Part shown: positions 46,777 to 57,450 of the stretch, piece by piece
Layout of the letters: each line of letters starts with the position of its first letter
Position numbering within the stretch: position 1 is the stretch's first letter
Assembly (NCBI RefSeq): GCF_038502225.1
Contig: NC_091369.1
Coordinates: 10,239,105 to 10,303,104, forward strand
DNA from: Cherax quadricarinatus
Lineage: Eukaryota; Arthropoda; Malacostraca; Decapoda; Parastacidae
Reading direction: 5' to 3'
DNA length: 64,000 nucleotides
Made by a program: the position numbers and the translations under genes
The notes under the pieces: generated by a model
Databases searched by the model: none
The model's input: only the letters and a program-made list of their open reading frames with translations
Told to the model about the DNA's origin: nothing

Positions 46777-47039
46777 AGTCTTCATGATCTATTACTAATT
46801 CGTGAGATAACAATAACACGAGACCTTAGTGTGCAGGGTGGACAGGGATCCATGAGGTGTGAGAGTTAGTCCCTGGTACAAAAGTGACCAAATCCCAGCA
46901 AACTAAAACAGGCTCTCTGGATGGGTGACCAAGTTAACGCTATATATGGTGACTAACACGAGTTATTCTTCAACCAAGATGGTGAGGAGAGATGCACTTC
47001 CTGAATTACTTTCATGCACAGTGAGGCCGTGTGTTACCA

Positions 47040-47160
47040 GGGTTTGAAGTTTTTTTTTCTACTTTCGCAGTCTGGCTTGGAGCCTTATCAACCAGGCTGT
47101 TGCTAATAGAGACCCACAGCCGTACACAGCCTAGCTAATCTGGCACTTGCTAAGTTTCTT
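47040..47160 (-). repeat. LINE-B2 3'-end fragment
   Basis: 'ctactttcgcagtctggctt', 'atcaaccaggctgttgctaa', 'tctggcacttgctaag' match the B2 block order. Confidence 0.5.
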
Positions 47161-48535
47161 GCATGCATAGCGTCGACAGGGGCACTTCCTATGTAAAAAG
47201 ATTTATGAACAGTTCAGGACATTTAGTAAAGAAGACATATTTCTCCACGACTGGCCACTAGTGGCAAATGTTTCCTTTATGTCTTGAATCGTACATGTCT
47301 TTCCAAACTTGTCAGTATCACAACGCCATTTACTTTCAGAATAATTTTCATACGTGTTTGATATTTACAGTAAACCTAGGTGAATAAAAAACATATAATC
47401 CAAAGCTTCCTCGTGTCTGATTTGGTGCCTTTATCATCTACCAGAAACTCTTCGTTTAGGCACTAATTAATGATTAGAGAGGAACATAACTAGCTCGGAA
47501 ACAGATTTGGTATTGTTTGGGTTACAACCTGGTCGACCAAGCCTCCATGTTGACTGCTTCTTGACTCCCGAAACAGGTCACATGCAAATTACAGGTACAA
47601 TAGTTTTAATGAATTGTTTAAAATGTACGTCATTACAGATTCAACATATGAGGTGAATTTTACAGCACTATTTTGTGATTACACTTCTTTCAGAACTGCA
47701 TGGACAAAACTCAATAACAATATCACAGTGGAAAGAAGAGAGTACATGGTTTAGACACATCCTGTAAATTTATGAAGCCAACTGCAGATAAGTCTAAACT
47801 ACTGTCTAGTTATCATTACATGTCTAGACAGATGATGTTTGTACGGCTCACCGTTATCTCCCCGACCTCCACACACTGGGAGATTGGCAGGTCTTCGTGG
47901 TTGCCTCAAATTGGGTCAACTGTTGCGGATCGCATCCAGGGAAAGGTCCTTGGGACCCAAATTAAAAAAAAAAAAGCCACACTACTTAGCGTCGAGTTAC
48001 TATTATGTGTGAAATAAAAGATATGCATTTCAACTGCATTTTTTATACCAGTTAGTTCAGCATACTATCTACCCGTCCTCCACACAGCGAACATAACAAG
48101 ATGATGAGAATGAAAAAGCAGTATTAAAATAAACGGCACAAAGATATAGTAGAAAAGGATACGACAGTAATATATACAGTATAAAACAGTGAACCCGAGT
48201 GAGTCATTCAATACAAAAACTAGTTGAGGCTGGCTCTTTCGTGGACTAATTCTTAAACCGCTTTGAAAGTTTCCTGTTGTTCAGATCTGAATGTCACTCA
48301 TGGTGCGAAACTTCAGCTACAGCCTATCCCCATTGCGTAAATATTTTGACGTAGCACTCAGCGTCAGTTTCTAAAGGCTTTTTATTTTTGTGAGTGGGGG
48401 GGGGGGGAGGAAAAGAGGCTAATCGCATCCTGCTGTGTAATCACTTGTGGTTACCCAGCTCAGTATAGTACAAGGGTGACTGAAGCAAGGGTTAGAGGTA
48501 GACGTGTTGGTGGCCGATACGAGGGTCAGAGGAGG
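47161..48535. other. Anonymous sequence
   Basis: A SINE-like piece ('ggatcgcatccagggaaagg') lies near 47927-47946 and a G-run at 48397-48407. No gene is supported. Confidence 0.4.
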
Positions 48536-48540
48536 AATTA

Positions 48541-49262
48541 AGTAAGTTTATTCAGGTATACACAAATACAGTTACACAGAATTATCATACATAGCAGCAT
48601 ATGTGTAGAGAACCTAGGATAACCCAAAAAAGTCAGACAGTGACTTATTTCCATTGGGGTCCTTTTACCTTATTATTATAATATAAAGGTTATAATATTT
48701 TCTTATTATTCTACAATGATAACATCTTATTATCATACTAAAAAGACTATCTACTACACCAAGGTCATTAAGACTATCTACAATACGAGGGTCATTACTA
48801 GGAATAAGGTAAAATTTACACGTATGTTAGCTAAAAAATAGAAAAATCATTCCCCTCCCTTTCTGTAGCTACATTCATCAGACACCTTTTGGCACTCTTC
48901 TTGAGCTGGTTCATGCTATGACTGGCTTTGACATGTGCGGGCAGTCTGTTCCATTCCTTTATTGCTGTACAGTAAAAGGTGTTTGAAGCCTGGCCACTGA
49001 CTGTGGGTACTACAAAGTTGTGCTCTCTCCCCCTAGTACTATGATTGCTCTGGTTCCCAACCTTGACAAAATTGAGCAATCATAGTACTAGGGGGAGAGA
49101 GCACAACTTTGTAGTACCCACAGTCAGTGGCCAGGCTTCAAACACCTTTTATTGTACAGCAATAAAGGAATGGAACAGACTGCCCGCACATGTCAAAGCC
49201 AGTCATAGCATGAACCAGTTCAAGAAGAGTGCCAAAAGGTGTCTGATGAATGTAGCTACAGT
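48541..49262. mobile_element. LINE-D 3' end forming a 188-bp palindrome
   Basis: The minus strand from 49079 encodes a LINE C-terminus (NHSTRGREHNFVVPTVSGQA, FYCTAIKEWNRLPAHVK, KKSAKRCLMNVA) followed by its 3' UTR down to an AATAAA-like signal at 48547-48552. A plus-strand copy of the same coding end (49045-49299) lies directly against it. The arms 48863-49050 and 49074-49261 are reverse complements with only two differences noticed in 188 bases, around a 23-base spacer. The plus arm lacks the UTR. The coding block resembles the conserved tail of several CR1/Jockey-group LINEs. Confidence 0.88.
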
Positions 49263-49461
49263 TTGCAGTAAGCAGTATTCAAAACTTTTACTTCCATAAT
49301 CTTAGAATCTGCATCGAAGGTGTGATTCTGAGAAAGCGTCATGGCGTTGTAGGAGACGTTGAAAATGATGCGTGCCTGTTGGAATGTAGCACGCACGCGC
49401 ACGCACCCTTACCCCCTCCTCCACACACGCGCACGCACCCTTCTCCCCTCTCCACACACGT

Positions 49462-49510
49462 ACACACAAAGCTGTGAATCGACCCCTGCAACGGCAAATA
49501 GGTGAGTACA
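49462..49510 (+). mobile_element. CR1-A UTR sliver
   Basis: 'gtgaatcgacccctgcaacg' then 'aaataggtgagtacacacac' is the terminal block of CR1-A. Confidence 0.7.
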
Positions 49511-49554
49511 CACACCGGGGGGGGAGGGGGGTAGAGCCAGTCTGTCAGCATCCT

Positions 49555-51540
49555 GTCTGCCAACATATTAGGGGCTTCATTACCAATGTTGGTAAGCTCA
49601 CGCACATTTTTGTGAACACTCATCATCCTGACATAATCGCCGTCCTCAAGACATTTTTGGACGACAGGACTCAGGAAAATTTTGCTAGAATTTCTGGCAA
49701 CACTTCATGGATGTGACGAGACGGGCAAGGTCAGGGTGGAGGCGTTGGTGTATGCTTTTCTGAAAGTGTACATATCCAGGTCATTTATGCCATTCTTAAT
49801 TACCTGGAAACGATGTTCTTCAGTCTATGCATAAACCCTAGTGCCTCAACACTAGTATGTGCAATGCACAAACCTCAATGACAGCAAGCAGACCCCATCA
49901 ACTTCCTGAAGGAAAATGTGGACACCCTTCTGCTTCAACGTAAGTGTCAACACATTATAACTGACCTCAACCAACATCTGAAACAAAAGGATTTCGACGA
50001 ATGTCTTGCGGTGTTTGACATGAAAAAGCTTTGACTTCCCTACTCATTCATAACTCTGGCTCCTTCCTTGAACGAACAGTTAGTGATCTATAGGCACTGC
50101 CACCTGCAAACCTCTTGGTTATGTCTGATCATCTCATCACAGGGCTAACTTTACGACACTGAACATACCAACAGAATGAGATGAAGAATCATCACGCACA
50201 ATCAATCTGGTGGTTCTTCGTCAAAGACCGACAAGGATATTCACCTGATAAAATTATTACACCCCTAAATCGATCAGGGACTTGCAACTTGCTGCCAAAT
50301 TGCAAGCCCCTGTTCCAGTTAGGGAACCTCCTTTACAAGAAGCAAGAACTTTCCAAGTTGTCAGAGGTGACAATACAGCAGGACGAACCATATCTTAAAT
50401 CTCTGGATCAAGAAAAGGATGTGGGCTCAGATAAGGTGAGCCCATGATGTGCAGACCAGTTACTATCACCTCTAACTCGAATCTATCAGCATTACCTAGA
50501 ATAGTGTAAATGGTTTTCTCTGTGTTAAGAGGCAAAATAGTCCCCGTTCACAAAAAGAAGAGTAGAGCAGAAATCATCAACTACTCCTGTCAATCACTGG
50601 CAAAATTCTTAGAGAAAATAATCTGACTGCAAACATTTTTTAACTACCACTCGTTTCTTTGTGCCCAGTATGGCTTCAGAAAAGGTCACTCTGCTGCTTA
50701 TCTACTGTTAAACCTCTCCACTACTTGGCACTAGTTGCTGAATGAATCCAAGATCAGCTGCGTAAAAGCACTCAGCATGTTGGAGCTTTCGACGGAGTAC
50801 GTCACCCAGCACTCTTGGCAAAAGCAAGCACTTCGAGTCTCTGGCTCTAAGAGTAATTCTCAATGGTACGGTTAACAAAACAATCGGTGCCAGTGTTCCA
50901 CAGGGAAGTGTAACTGATCCACTGTTATGGAATGTTTACTTCAATGACCTTTTCACCTCATCCCAGAATCCCATGCCTATGCAGATGACTGTACTCTGAT
51001 ATTTACTTTTTCAAGAGGAAATGCCAGCTGCTCTCAGGTACAATCACCACTCTGTATGATGCGAAAGTGCACTGCTCCACTGTCTTGGATAGCCCCCTCC
51101 CCATCTCATCTAAAACTTCTGGACACAACAGAGAACTAAGAAAATGACTTCTCTCTCACCTGGACTCAGCCTGGATAGATCTGTCATTCTAGCAGACTCT
51201 TTAACACCTAGATATGTGGGTGGTCTTACTGTTATGTACAAGGCAAATATTACCAAAATACCACACTTGACTACACTTCATGGACAGAAAAAAGGTAGTT
51301 TGTATGCAACAAGACAGGCAGCAAATAACTACACTCTGGCTGTATCCTTCTCAAGAGCATCACTTCATCTGAGAATGTTCAGTCCTAGAATGACTCGAAT
51401 CTGGAACATGTTTATACAGCATAATATCGATGAAATAAAATCAGTTCACCAAATGAAATAAGTGGCCCACATCTGGCTCCAACTTCATTCTATTTTCTGT
51501 TTGTATGTCCCATACAATAAGGCGGGTTTCAAATGAGCAG
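49555..51540 (+). pseudogene. LINE-E, decayed endonuclease-RT element
   Basis: Frames in order show a LINE: NVGKLTHIFVNTHHPDIIAV, LKTFLDDRTQENFA (start of endonuclease, 49474-49716); an SDH-like 'MSDHLITGLTLR' near 50119; KFLEKII-type and RT motif 1 sequence near 50530-50640; YGFRKGHSAAYLL near 50670; SVPQGSVTDPLLWNVYFNDL near 50890-50950; and a C-terminus (51144-51461) with KKGSLYATRQAANNY and SFSRASLHLRMFSPRMTRIW. The catalytic FADD box is not intact ('MPMQMTVL'). Many frameshifts show it is old. The clade is not determined. Confidence 0.75.
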
Positions 51541-51659
51541 TTAATCAACAGCTCTTAGCATGTAAATACAAATACAAATATTTATTTCCTTGTAAATCTA
51601 ACAATGTGTGGTTTACATGTTAACCTAACCCTGTAAAAACCTTTGTGCAAAAAAAATAA

Positions 51660-51745
51660 AAAGAGGAGAGAAGGGAGAGAAGAGTGGGGAGAGGGGAAGA
51701 GAGAGAAGAGTGGGGAGAAGGGGAGAGAGAAGAAAGGGAAAAAGG
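51660..51745. repeat. Purine-rich tract
   Basis: GAGAAG-type repeats, all purine apart from a few T. Confidence 0.85.
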
Positions 51746-51747
51746 CA

Positions 51748-51931
51748 ATAGCCCACTGCTGGCAGCCTGTTGGCTCACATATCCATCACAGCCTGTTTGA
51801 TCTGGCACTTGGAGGTACCATACTTGTCAAGTGTCGTCTTGAAGACCTCTACACTTGTTCCAGCAGTGCTTCTGATATCTTCTAGTAAGATATTAAAAAG
51901 CATGGAACCATGGATGTTATGAAGCTGTGAC
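51748..51931 (-). repeat. LINE-B2 3'-end fragment
   Basis: 'atccatcacagcctgtttga', 'tctggcacttggaggtacca', 'cttgttccagcagtgcttct' and 'tagtaagatattaaaaagca' give the clearest B2 order in the window. It ends at the TA where a MITE is inserted. Confidence 0.7.
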
Positions 51932-51933
51932 TA

Positions 51934-52265
51934 CAGGCAGGCCCTATTTTACAGCGCTTCAGTTTACAGTGTCTCACTAATGCAGCAGTTTTCATTCATA
52001 TCCACTCTTCATTTATTCAGACTTCCTACAATAAATATATTCACCACTCACTATAAGCTATGAACAAAAATATTTTAAGGTAAGTAATGTGTGTACTGTG
52101 TATGCATAATTTATGCCTAGCTCTATTGCTCACTTAATAATAATATATGATAGTGTAAACATGTTATCAAGTTTTGATATGCATCTGAAAGTGAACAAAA
52201 AGGTCATGTTGCACTTTACAGCAGTAGCCTAGAACCTAACCTGTTGTATAAGTGGGGCCCTCCTG
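51934..52265. mobile_element. TA-flanked MITE, 332 bp
   Basis: Flanked by TA on both sides (51932-51933, 52266-52267). The ends 'caggcaggccctattttac' and, reversed, 'caggagggccccacttatac' form imperfect inverted repeats. No frame is present. TA duplication and CAG termini suggest mobilisation by a pogo/Tigger-type Tc1/mariner transposase. Confidence 0.75.
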
Positions 52266-52514
52266 TACTATCCTGCTACTATTTCCTCCCTCCTTCCCTC
52301 CACTTCTAGTCCAGGCTTTGTGTCAGCGTATCCCAGCAACCCAACTTCGTCTGGGCTGATGCATCTTATCTGGACTAAGTGCAAGATGCTTATTAAACCT
52401 TAACTGCCAAATGCTCCTCTGTCAATTTTTTTGGAAAATAATATAATCTTCTACAATGGTAGGAAATCTTTTTCTGAAGATAATGATAAAAAAAAAAAAA
52501 AAATTTTAATGCAA

Positions 52515-52825
52515 TACAGCCTCTCCTCGCTTAATGACAAAGTTCTGTTCCTAAGACCACATCAGTAAACGAATTCATTGCTAAACAAGGAGCATACTAT
52601 AATGGTAGTGGGTTTGTGTCGACCATCTTTGATATTCTTTTAATGTCTCCTTTACACTATCTATAACATTTCAAGCATATTCTTAAATGTTTACACAGTA
52701 GTATACTGTATATTGTAATAAACAGAAGAGGAAATCAGCTCTAATATACATTATTTAGGTATGCATACTGTACATAGAGCCGTCGGTAAACGAGTATGTT
52801 GCTAAGTGAGAAGAGAGACTACTTA
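52515..52825 (+). mobile_element. Tigger-like MITE (CAGCCTCTCCTC family)
   Basis: It begins 'cagcctctcctcgcttaatg' after TA and ends near 'ttgctaagtgagaagagaga', the reverse of its start with several changes. The inner sequence ('aggaaatcagctctaatata') recurs inverted at 53265-53290 in a second copy. Confidence 0.7.
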
Positions 52826-53124
52826 TTATGCAGGAGTGATACTGAAGACTGGATAGTACTTTGTGCAAGTGACTATGTCCATTCCAAAGTATATTCCAGT
52901 GTGCAAACTGACCTATTTCCTGGCTATTTCACTGGTATGCCTTCTGTACTATCCACTAATCAGAACAAACTGCCCACTCAACCATCAGAATAGCCCTAAT
53001 AAGCACTCAGAGCTTGGAAATTGCAATTTTGTATAATTTCAACAATTTAAAAACAGAGACCAAAACAAAAACTGTAGGCAAAGCCCATAAAACAGCCAGG
53101 GAGGGGAAATGGAGATGAAGTTCA

Positions 53125-53850
53125 ATACTTAAATTACTGAGAATGTTTTAAGTTCCTTGATCTGTACTCCTTAGAATGTAGACGAAAGAGATATACAGCC
53201 TCTCCTCACTTAGCAAGGCACTCGTTTACCAACCACTCAGACTTACGCAAAAGTTAAGTAATGTATATTAGAGCTGATTTCCTCTATTCTTTTTATTACA
53301 GTATACAGTACACTACTGTATAAACATTTAAAAATTTACTAGAAATGGTGCAAAGGTAACAAAAAAAATATCTAAAGATGGCTGACACAAATCTACTACC
53401 AGTATAGTATGCTCCTCGCTTAAACAATTCGCTTACCGACTTACTATTAGGAATGGAACCCTGTTGTTAAGCGACCACCTGGAAAATTCTAGAGTAGATT
53501 GGTCCCAAATCTGCTCACACATATCATTCCCAATGAAGGTATGAGGGATGGCAGATGGTGCAAAATACCTCCAATCAAAAGCAGAGGTACCATGAGTACA
53601 CGAAAGGAAAATTCAACATGTGACAGGGAACCAAGATTTTTCAACGTCCTCTTTTATACACAAGGGAGATAGCCAGCAGTCCTCTGGTTATCTTCAAGAA
53701 GGCACTGGACAAGCTTCTCAAGTCAGTGCTTGATCAACCAGGCTGTGGTGCTTCCAATGGGCTTTGTGGGGCTAGCACAAGGAGGCCTGGTCTGGAGCTG
53801 GGCCACAGAGGCGAGGCATTAACCCTCGGAACACATTCCAGGTAGAAAAT
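53125..53850 (+). mobile_element. LINE-B C-terminal remnant, split by a MITE
   Basis: The left part ('taaattactgagaatgtttt', 'gatctgtactccttagaatg') stops at a TA at 53195-53196. The right part resumes with 'acctggaaaattctagagta' and continues through 'gtatgagggatggcagatgg', 'tctggttatcttcaagaagg', 'gatcaaccaggctgtgg' and the LINE-B tail to 53845. No frame survives. Confidence 0.75.
53197..53472 (-). mobile_element. Tigger-like MITE inserted in LINE-B
   Basis: It is an inverted relative of 52515-52825, with 'cagcctctcctcacttagca' at the left and 'ccctgttgttaagcga' at the right, where the last dozen bases are lost. It interrupts the LINE-B remnant. Confidence 0.75.
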
Positions 53851-54444
53851 GTTAAAATTGACAATTTAGTGTCAATCTGAAGCCAATTTCAGGCCACTTC
53901 CAATCTCATATTAGGTTATCTACTGGCACCAAGAAATATCCAATAAAATCATGAAAACCACCCTAGAAGTCACTATTTTACACAGGCTCTGAGGTTAGCT
54001 GTTCCCACCAAAGCTCTGTATGGGGGCAGGTAATTTTTGTATAAAGCACACACTTAGTACACAGTGTTTTATGTTTGGGCTTCAATTTGCCCCTTATGGC
54101 AAATTTGAGAGGTGCTATGAATTATGCATACCAGTATTTCACAGACAATGATCATGTGGATGTTATAGTACATGACAGACAGCATAGTGGTTAGGTAGAA
54201 AACTGACCCCTAGTATTTCATTGAAGATATGCTCAATGGATTTCCTGAAACCAAATCTGTTTACATTATGTGTATTCTTTTTAATTTTTTTCAGTACAGG
54301 TGCTCCTTGACTTACGATGGGGTTACAATCGTAACTGTAAATACTGTAAGCCGAATATGAACACAGTATATGATAAACTCACTGAATAAGTATATGAACA
54401 AATAATTACTGTAACTAACTAAATACCAGTATTGAGAGTAAATA

Positions 54445-55308
54445 CAGTGGACCCCCGCCTTATGATATTAATCTGTTCCTGAGAGCTCATCGTAAGCCGA
54501 ATTAATTTCTCCATAAGAAATAATGGAAATCAAATTAATCCATTCCTGACACCCCAAATTATGAAAAAAAAAAATTTTACCACATGAAAAATTAATTTTA
54601 ATACACACAAACTGAAGAAAACATGCACAATTACTACTCTACTAAGAATAGAATACATGACACTTACCTTTATTGAAGATCTGGTGATGATTGATGGGAT
54701 GGGAGGAGGGGAGTGTGTGGAAGTTATTGTTTAGAAGGGGAATCCCCTTCCATTAGGACTTGAGGTAGCAAGTCCTTTTCCGGGGCTACTTCCCTTCTTT
54801 TAATGCCACTAGGACCAGCTTGAGAGTCACTGGACCTCTGTCGCACAACAAATCTGTCCATAGAGCTCTGTATCTCCCGTTCCTTTAAGACTTTCCTAAA
54901 ATGGGCCATAACATTGTCATTGTACAGGTTGCCAACATGGCTTGCAGTAGCTGTGTCAGGGCGATTTTCATCCGTAAAGGTTTGCAGTTGAACCCACTTT
55001 GCACACATTTCCTTAATCCGTTTTTTTTTCAATTCCATACTAATTCTTGCCCTTTTTACCACAGGGATGGCACTAGAAGCTTTCTTGGGGTCCATGGTGA
55101 CTTATTTGCAGTTACAAGCATGAAAATCACTGGGATAATGTGAAATGTACTGAATGTATGCGTAGATGCGACCACACGTGGGACGCCTTCCGGACGAATC
55201 ACGTAAGGCGAGTTTTTTATCATGAGGCGAGGCAAAATTTTTGCATTCAAATGCTTCGTATGGCGGATTTAACGTAACGCGATGCGTTCGTAAGACGAGG
55301 GTCCGCTG
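54445..55308 (-). mobile_element. Tigger/pogo-type DNA transposon, internally deleted
   Basis: TA duplications at 54443-54444 and 55309-55310 flank an 864-bp element. The 18-bp ends 'cagtggacccccgcctta' and, reversed, 'cagcggaccctcgtctta' differ at three positions. It carries a remnant transposase frame on the minus strand. Tigger transposases usually run to several hundred residues, so most of the gene is deleted. Confidence 0.85.
54724..55095 (-). pseudogene. Tigger transposase remnant, ends fused (123 residues)
   Basis: The start, MDPKKASS, and the basic RISMELKKKRIKE stretch resemble the N-terminus of Tigger/TIGD1-type transposases. From about residue 33 the sequence WVQLQTFTDENRPDTATA, NLYNDNVMAHFRKVLKEREI, QSSMDRFVVRQ resembles their C-terminal tail. 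The HTH/CENP-B and DDE catalytic domains are missing between them. The frame is open, so an internal in-frame deletion is likely. No catalytic function is possible. Confidence 0.75.
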
Positions 55309-55513
55309 TATATGAATATGTTTATCCTAACACTAAATATACAGTACTGTACGATGGTGATGCAGTGGTACCTTGACTTACGAGTTCAATCCGTTCCGTG
55401 ACCTACCTCGTAACTCAATTTGCTCGTATATCAAATCAATTTTCCTTGTTGAAACTGAAATGCCATTAATCAGTTCCAGCGGAATTCCTGCTCTTGGGAG
55501 GCAGGAGAAAATA

Positions 55514-55921
55514 CAGTGGACCCCCGCATAACGATTACCTCCGAATGTGACCAATTATGTAAGTGTATTTATGTAAGTGCGTTTGTACGTGTATGTTTGG
55601 GGGTCTGAAATGGACTAATCTACTTCACAATATTTCTTATGGGAACAAATTCGGTCGGTACTGGCACCTGAACATACAGTGGACCCCCGGTTAACGATAT
55701 TTTTTCACTCCAGAAGTATGTTCAGGTGCCAGTACTGACCGAATTTATTCCCATAAGAAATATTGTGAAGTAGATTAGTCCATTTCAGACCCCCAAACAT
55801 ACACGTACAAACGCACTTACATAAATACACTTACATAATTGGTCGCATTCGGAGGTAATCGTTATGCGGGGGTCCACTGTACTTCTGGAGTGAAAAAATA
55901 TCGTTAACCGGGGGTCCACTG
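55514..55921 (-). mobile_element. 203-bp MITE split by an inverted copy of itself
   Basis: The outer MITE consists of 55514-55674 plus 55880-55921, with TA at 55512-55513 and 55922-55923. Removing the inner element and one TA leaves exactly 203 bases, the same length as the inner copy. The termini read 'cagtggacccccgcataacg' and, reversed, 'cagtggacccccggttaacg'. It is non-coding and shares the CAGTGGACCCCCG end with the Tigger element at 54445. Confidence 0.93.
55677..55879 (+). mobile_element. Inner 203-bp MITE
   Basis: Inserted at the central TA of the outer copy, with duplicated TA at 55675-55676 and 55880-55881. I see only three substitutions between the two copies over 203 bases, so the insertion was recent or the family is very uniform. 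Confidence 0.95.
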
Positions 55922-56363
55922 TACTTCAATATAACACTAACATCAACTCTATGGCTTATTTATCACAAATTATCTAATATGACATGATAAACAATATAAA
56001 TAACAGAAATATGATACAGTATATACTCTAGAATGAATAAAACATGTCACTATGTGACGAGTGGGGCGGCCGCTCCCGCTCTGACCATATCTTCCTCTTC
56101 TGAAAATGGAGTGTTTGTGAGGCTAACTACACTAGATCACTAGTTTCGTAAGGAAAACACTGAAGCAATGTATTTATTAATAAGAAATATTGTATAAAAA
56201 ACATAATAGAGAATGTAAAGAAATAAACTAGTTTTTTAAAGTGTACGTTGGAGAACAGATGCTTGCGGAGGTGGAAGTGGAGGGTGGAAAATATAGGCTA
56301 CTTGCTACACTCTTAATGCTACACTTTATCGCTGAACTTAATTGCTACTCTTAATGCTACACT

Positions 56364-56561
56364 TTATCGCTTGGCTGGTGCCTTTATCAACTCCTCCTGC
56401 TTTAGTATCATACATATTGTAGGACTACGCTGGCGCTGCCTGGCCAAGTCCACAACCTGCACACCTCGCTCATGTTTATCTATGATTTCAGTCTTTAATT
56501 CAATGGACATCATCATTTGCTTCTCAGCACTGTTCTTTGCACTTACTTTCTTAGGACCCAT
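56364..56561 (-). pseudogene. Tigger transposase N-terminus, truncated
   Basis: From the Met at 56561 the frame reads MGPKKVSAK..., SIELKTEIIDKHERGVQVVD, LARQRQRSPTICMILKQEEL and stops after 66 residues. This is the CENP-B/psq-type helix-turn-helix start of TIGD-like transposases, which binds the transposon ends. The rest of the gene, including the DDE domain, is gone. An upstream Met at 56714 is in frame but its extension is hydrophobic and unlike the family. Confidence 0.8.
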
Positions 56562-56864
56562 GCTTAGAAAAAAGAAATTTGGCAAAATAACTGCACAAAA
56601 TGCAAGTACAACACAAGAAAAATGCTTCCATGGCGAGGTAAATACGTGCAGTGCTGGGCGGATGTTGTAGCATTCGCTGCGCCAACTAGTGGCGGCACTC
56701 TGAAGCTCGCTCATAACTCAGACTTTGGCTCATAATTCAGAGCAAAAAATTGACCGAGCGACAGTTTGTAACTCAAAAAACTAATATGTTGGGGCACTCA
56801 TAAGTCGAGGTTTCACTGTACTCTGAAAAGCAGGGGTGCCACTAGCACAATAAAAGACAAAACA

Positions 56865-57125
56865 GTAAGTGTCACGAGCCCAAGACTGTTCAACTGCCTC
56901 CCAGCATACATAAGGGGGGATTACCAATAGACCCCTGGCTGTCTTCAAGCAGGCACTGGACAGGCACCTGAAGTCAGTACCTGACCAGCTGGGCTGTGGT
57001 TCGTACGTTGGATTGCATGCGGCCAGCAGCAACAGCCTGGTTGATCAGGCCCTGATCCACCATGAGGCCTGGTCATAGACTGGGCCGTGGGGGCGTTGAC
57101 CCCCGTAACTCTCTCCAGGTATACT
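56865..57125 (+). repeat. LINE-B 3'-end fragment
   Basis: It matches the reverse complement of 21298-21560 block by block: 'ccaagactgttcaactgcct', 'cccctggctgtcttcaagca', 'ggcactggacaggcacctga', 'gtacgttggattgcatgcgg', 'ctggttgatcaggccctgat' and 'gggccgtgggggcgttgacc'. It lies inside the nest described at 54297-57210. Confidence 0.8.
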
Positions 57126-57450
57126 TCAATTTTATGAAGGTGCAATAGCACCATTATAATGTTGAAATATCTTAAATTAAGTCAAACTATCGTAAAGCAA
57201 GGAGCATCTATATACATGTAAACCCATTTAGAATGAAATATTTAGAGAAATGTCATTAAAAATTAAGCGATGTTGGCCTTGGGTAATAACACAACATTGA
57301 ACCGATCATAGATATATGGTCACCACATATAAACAAATTTGAACAAAGAGAAACAGCTTGAAGGAAATGACACCTGATATTGTCAGTTCATTTTATTTGC
57401 TTGATCTATTGATATTCAATTTCAAGTACCTTAACAAGCTAAGTCTACTA

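Larger units (their letters stand above)
55363..56818 (-). mobile_element. Second Tigger-type transposon, interrupted
   Basis: The ends 'cagtggtaccttgacttacg' and, reversed, 'cagtgaaacctcgacttatg' form imperfect inverted repeats. The right side is followed by TA (56819-56820); the left flank reads TG, probably a mutated TA. It contains a nested MITE pair at 55514-55921 and a transposase N-terminus at 56364-56561. Confidence 0.75.
54297..57210. mobile_element. Outermost TA-element containing a transposon nest
   Basis: The left end 'caggtgctccttgacttacg' follows TA (54295-54296). The right end, 'atcgtaaagcaaggagcat' near 57188-57206, is its reverse complement with changes, followed by TA. If these are the two ends of one element, everything between 54445 and about 57125 was inserted into it later. 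The pairing is inferred from end similarity only. Confidence 0.5.
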
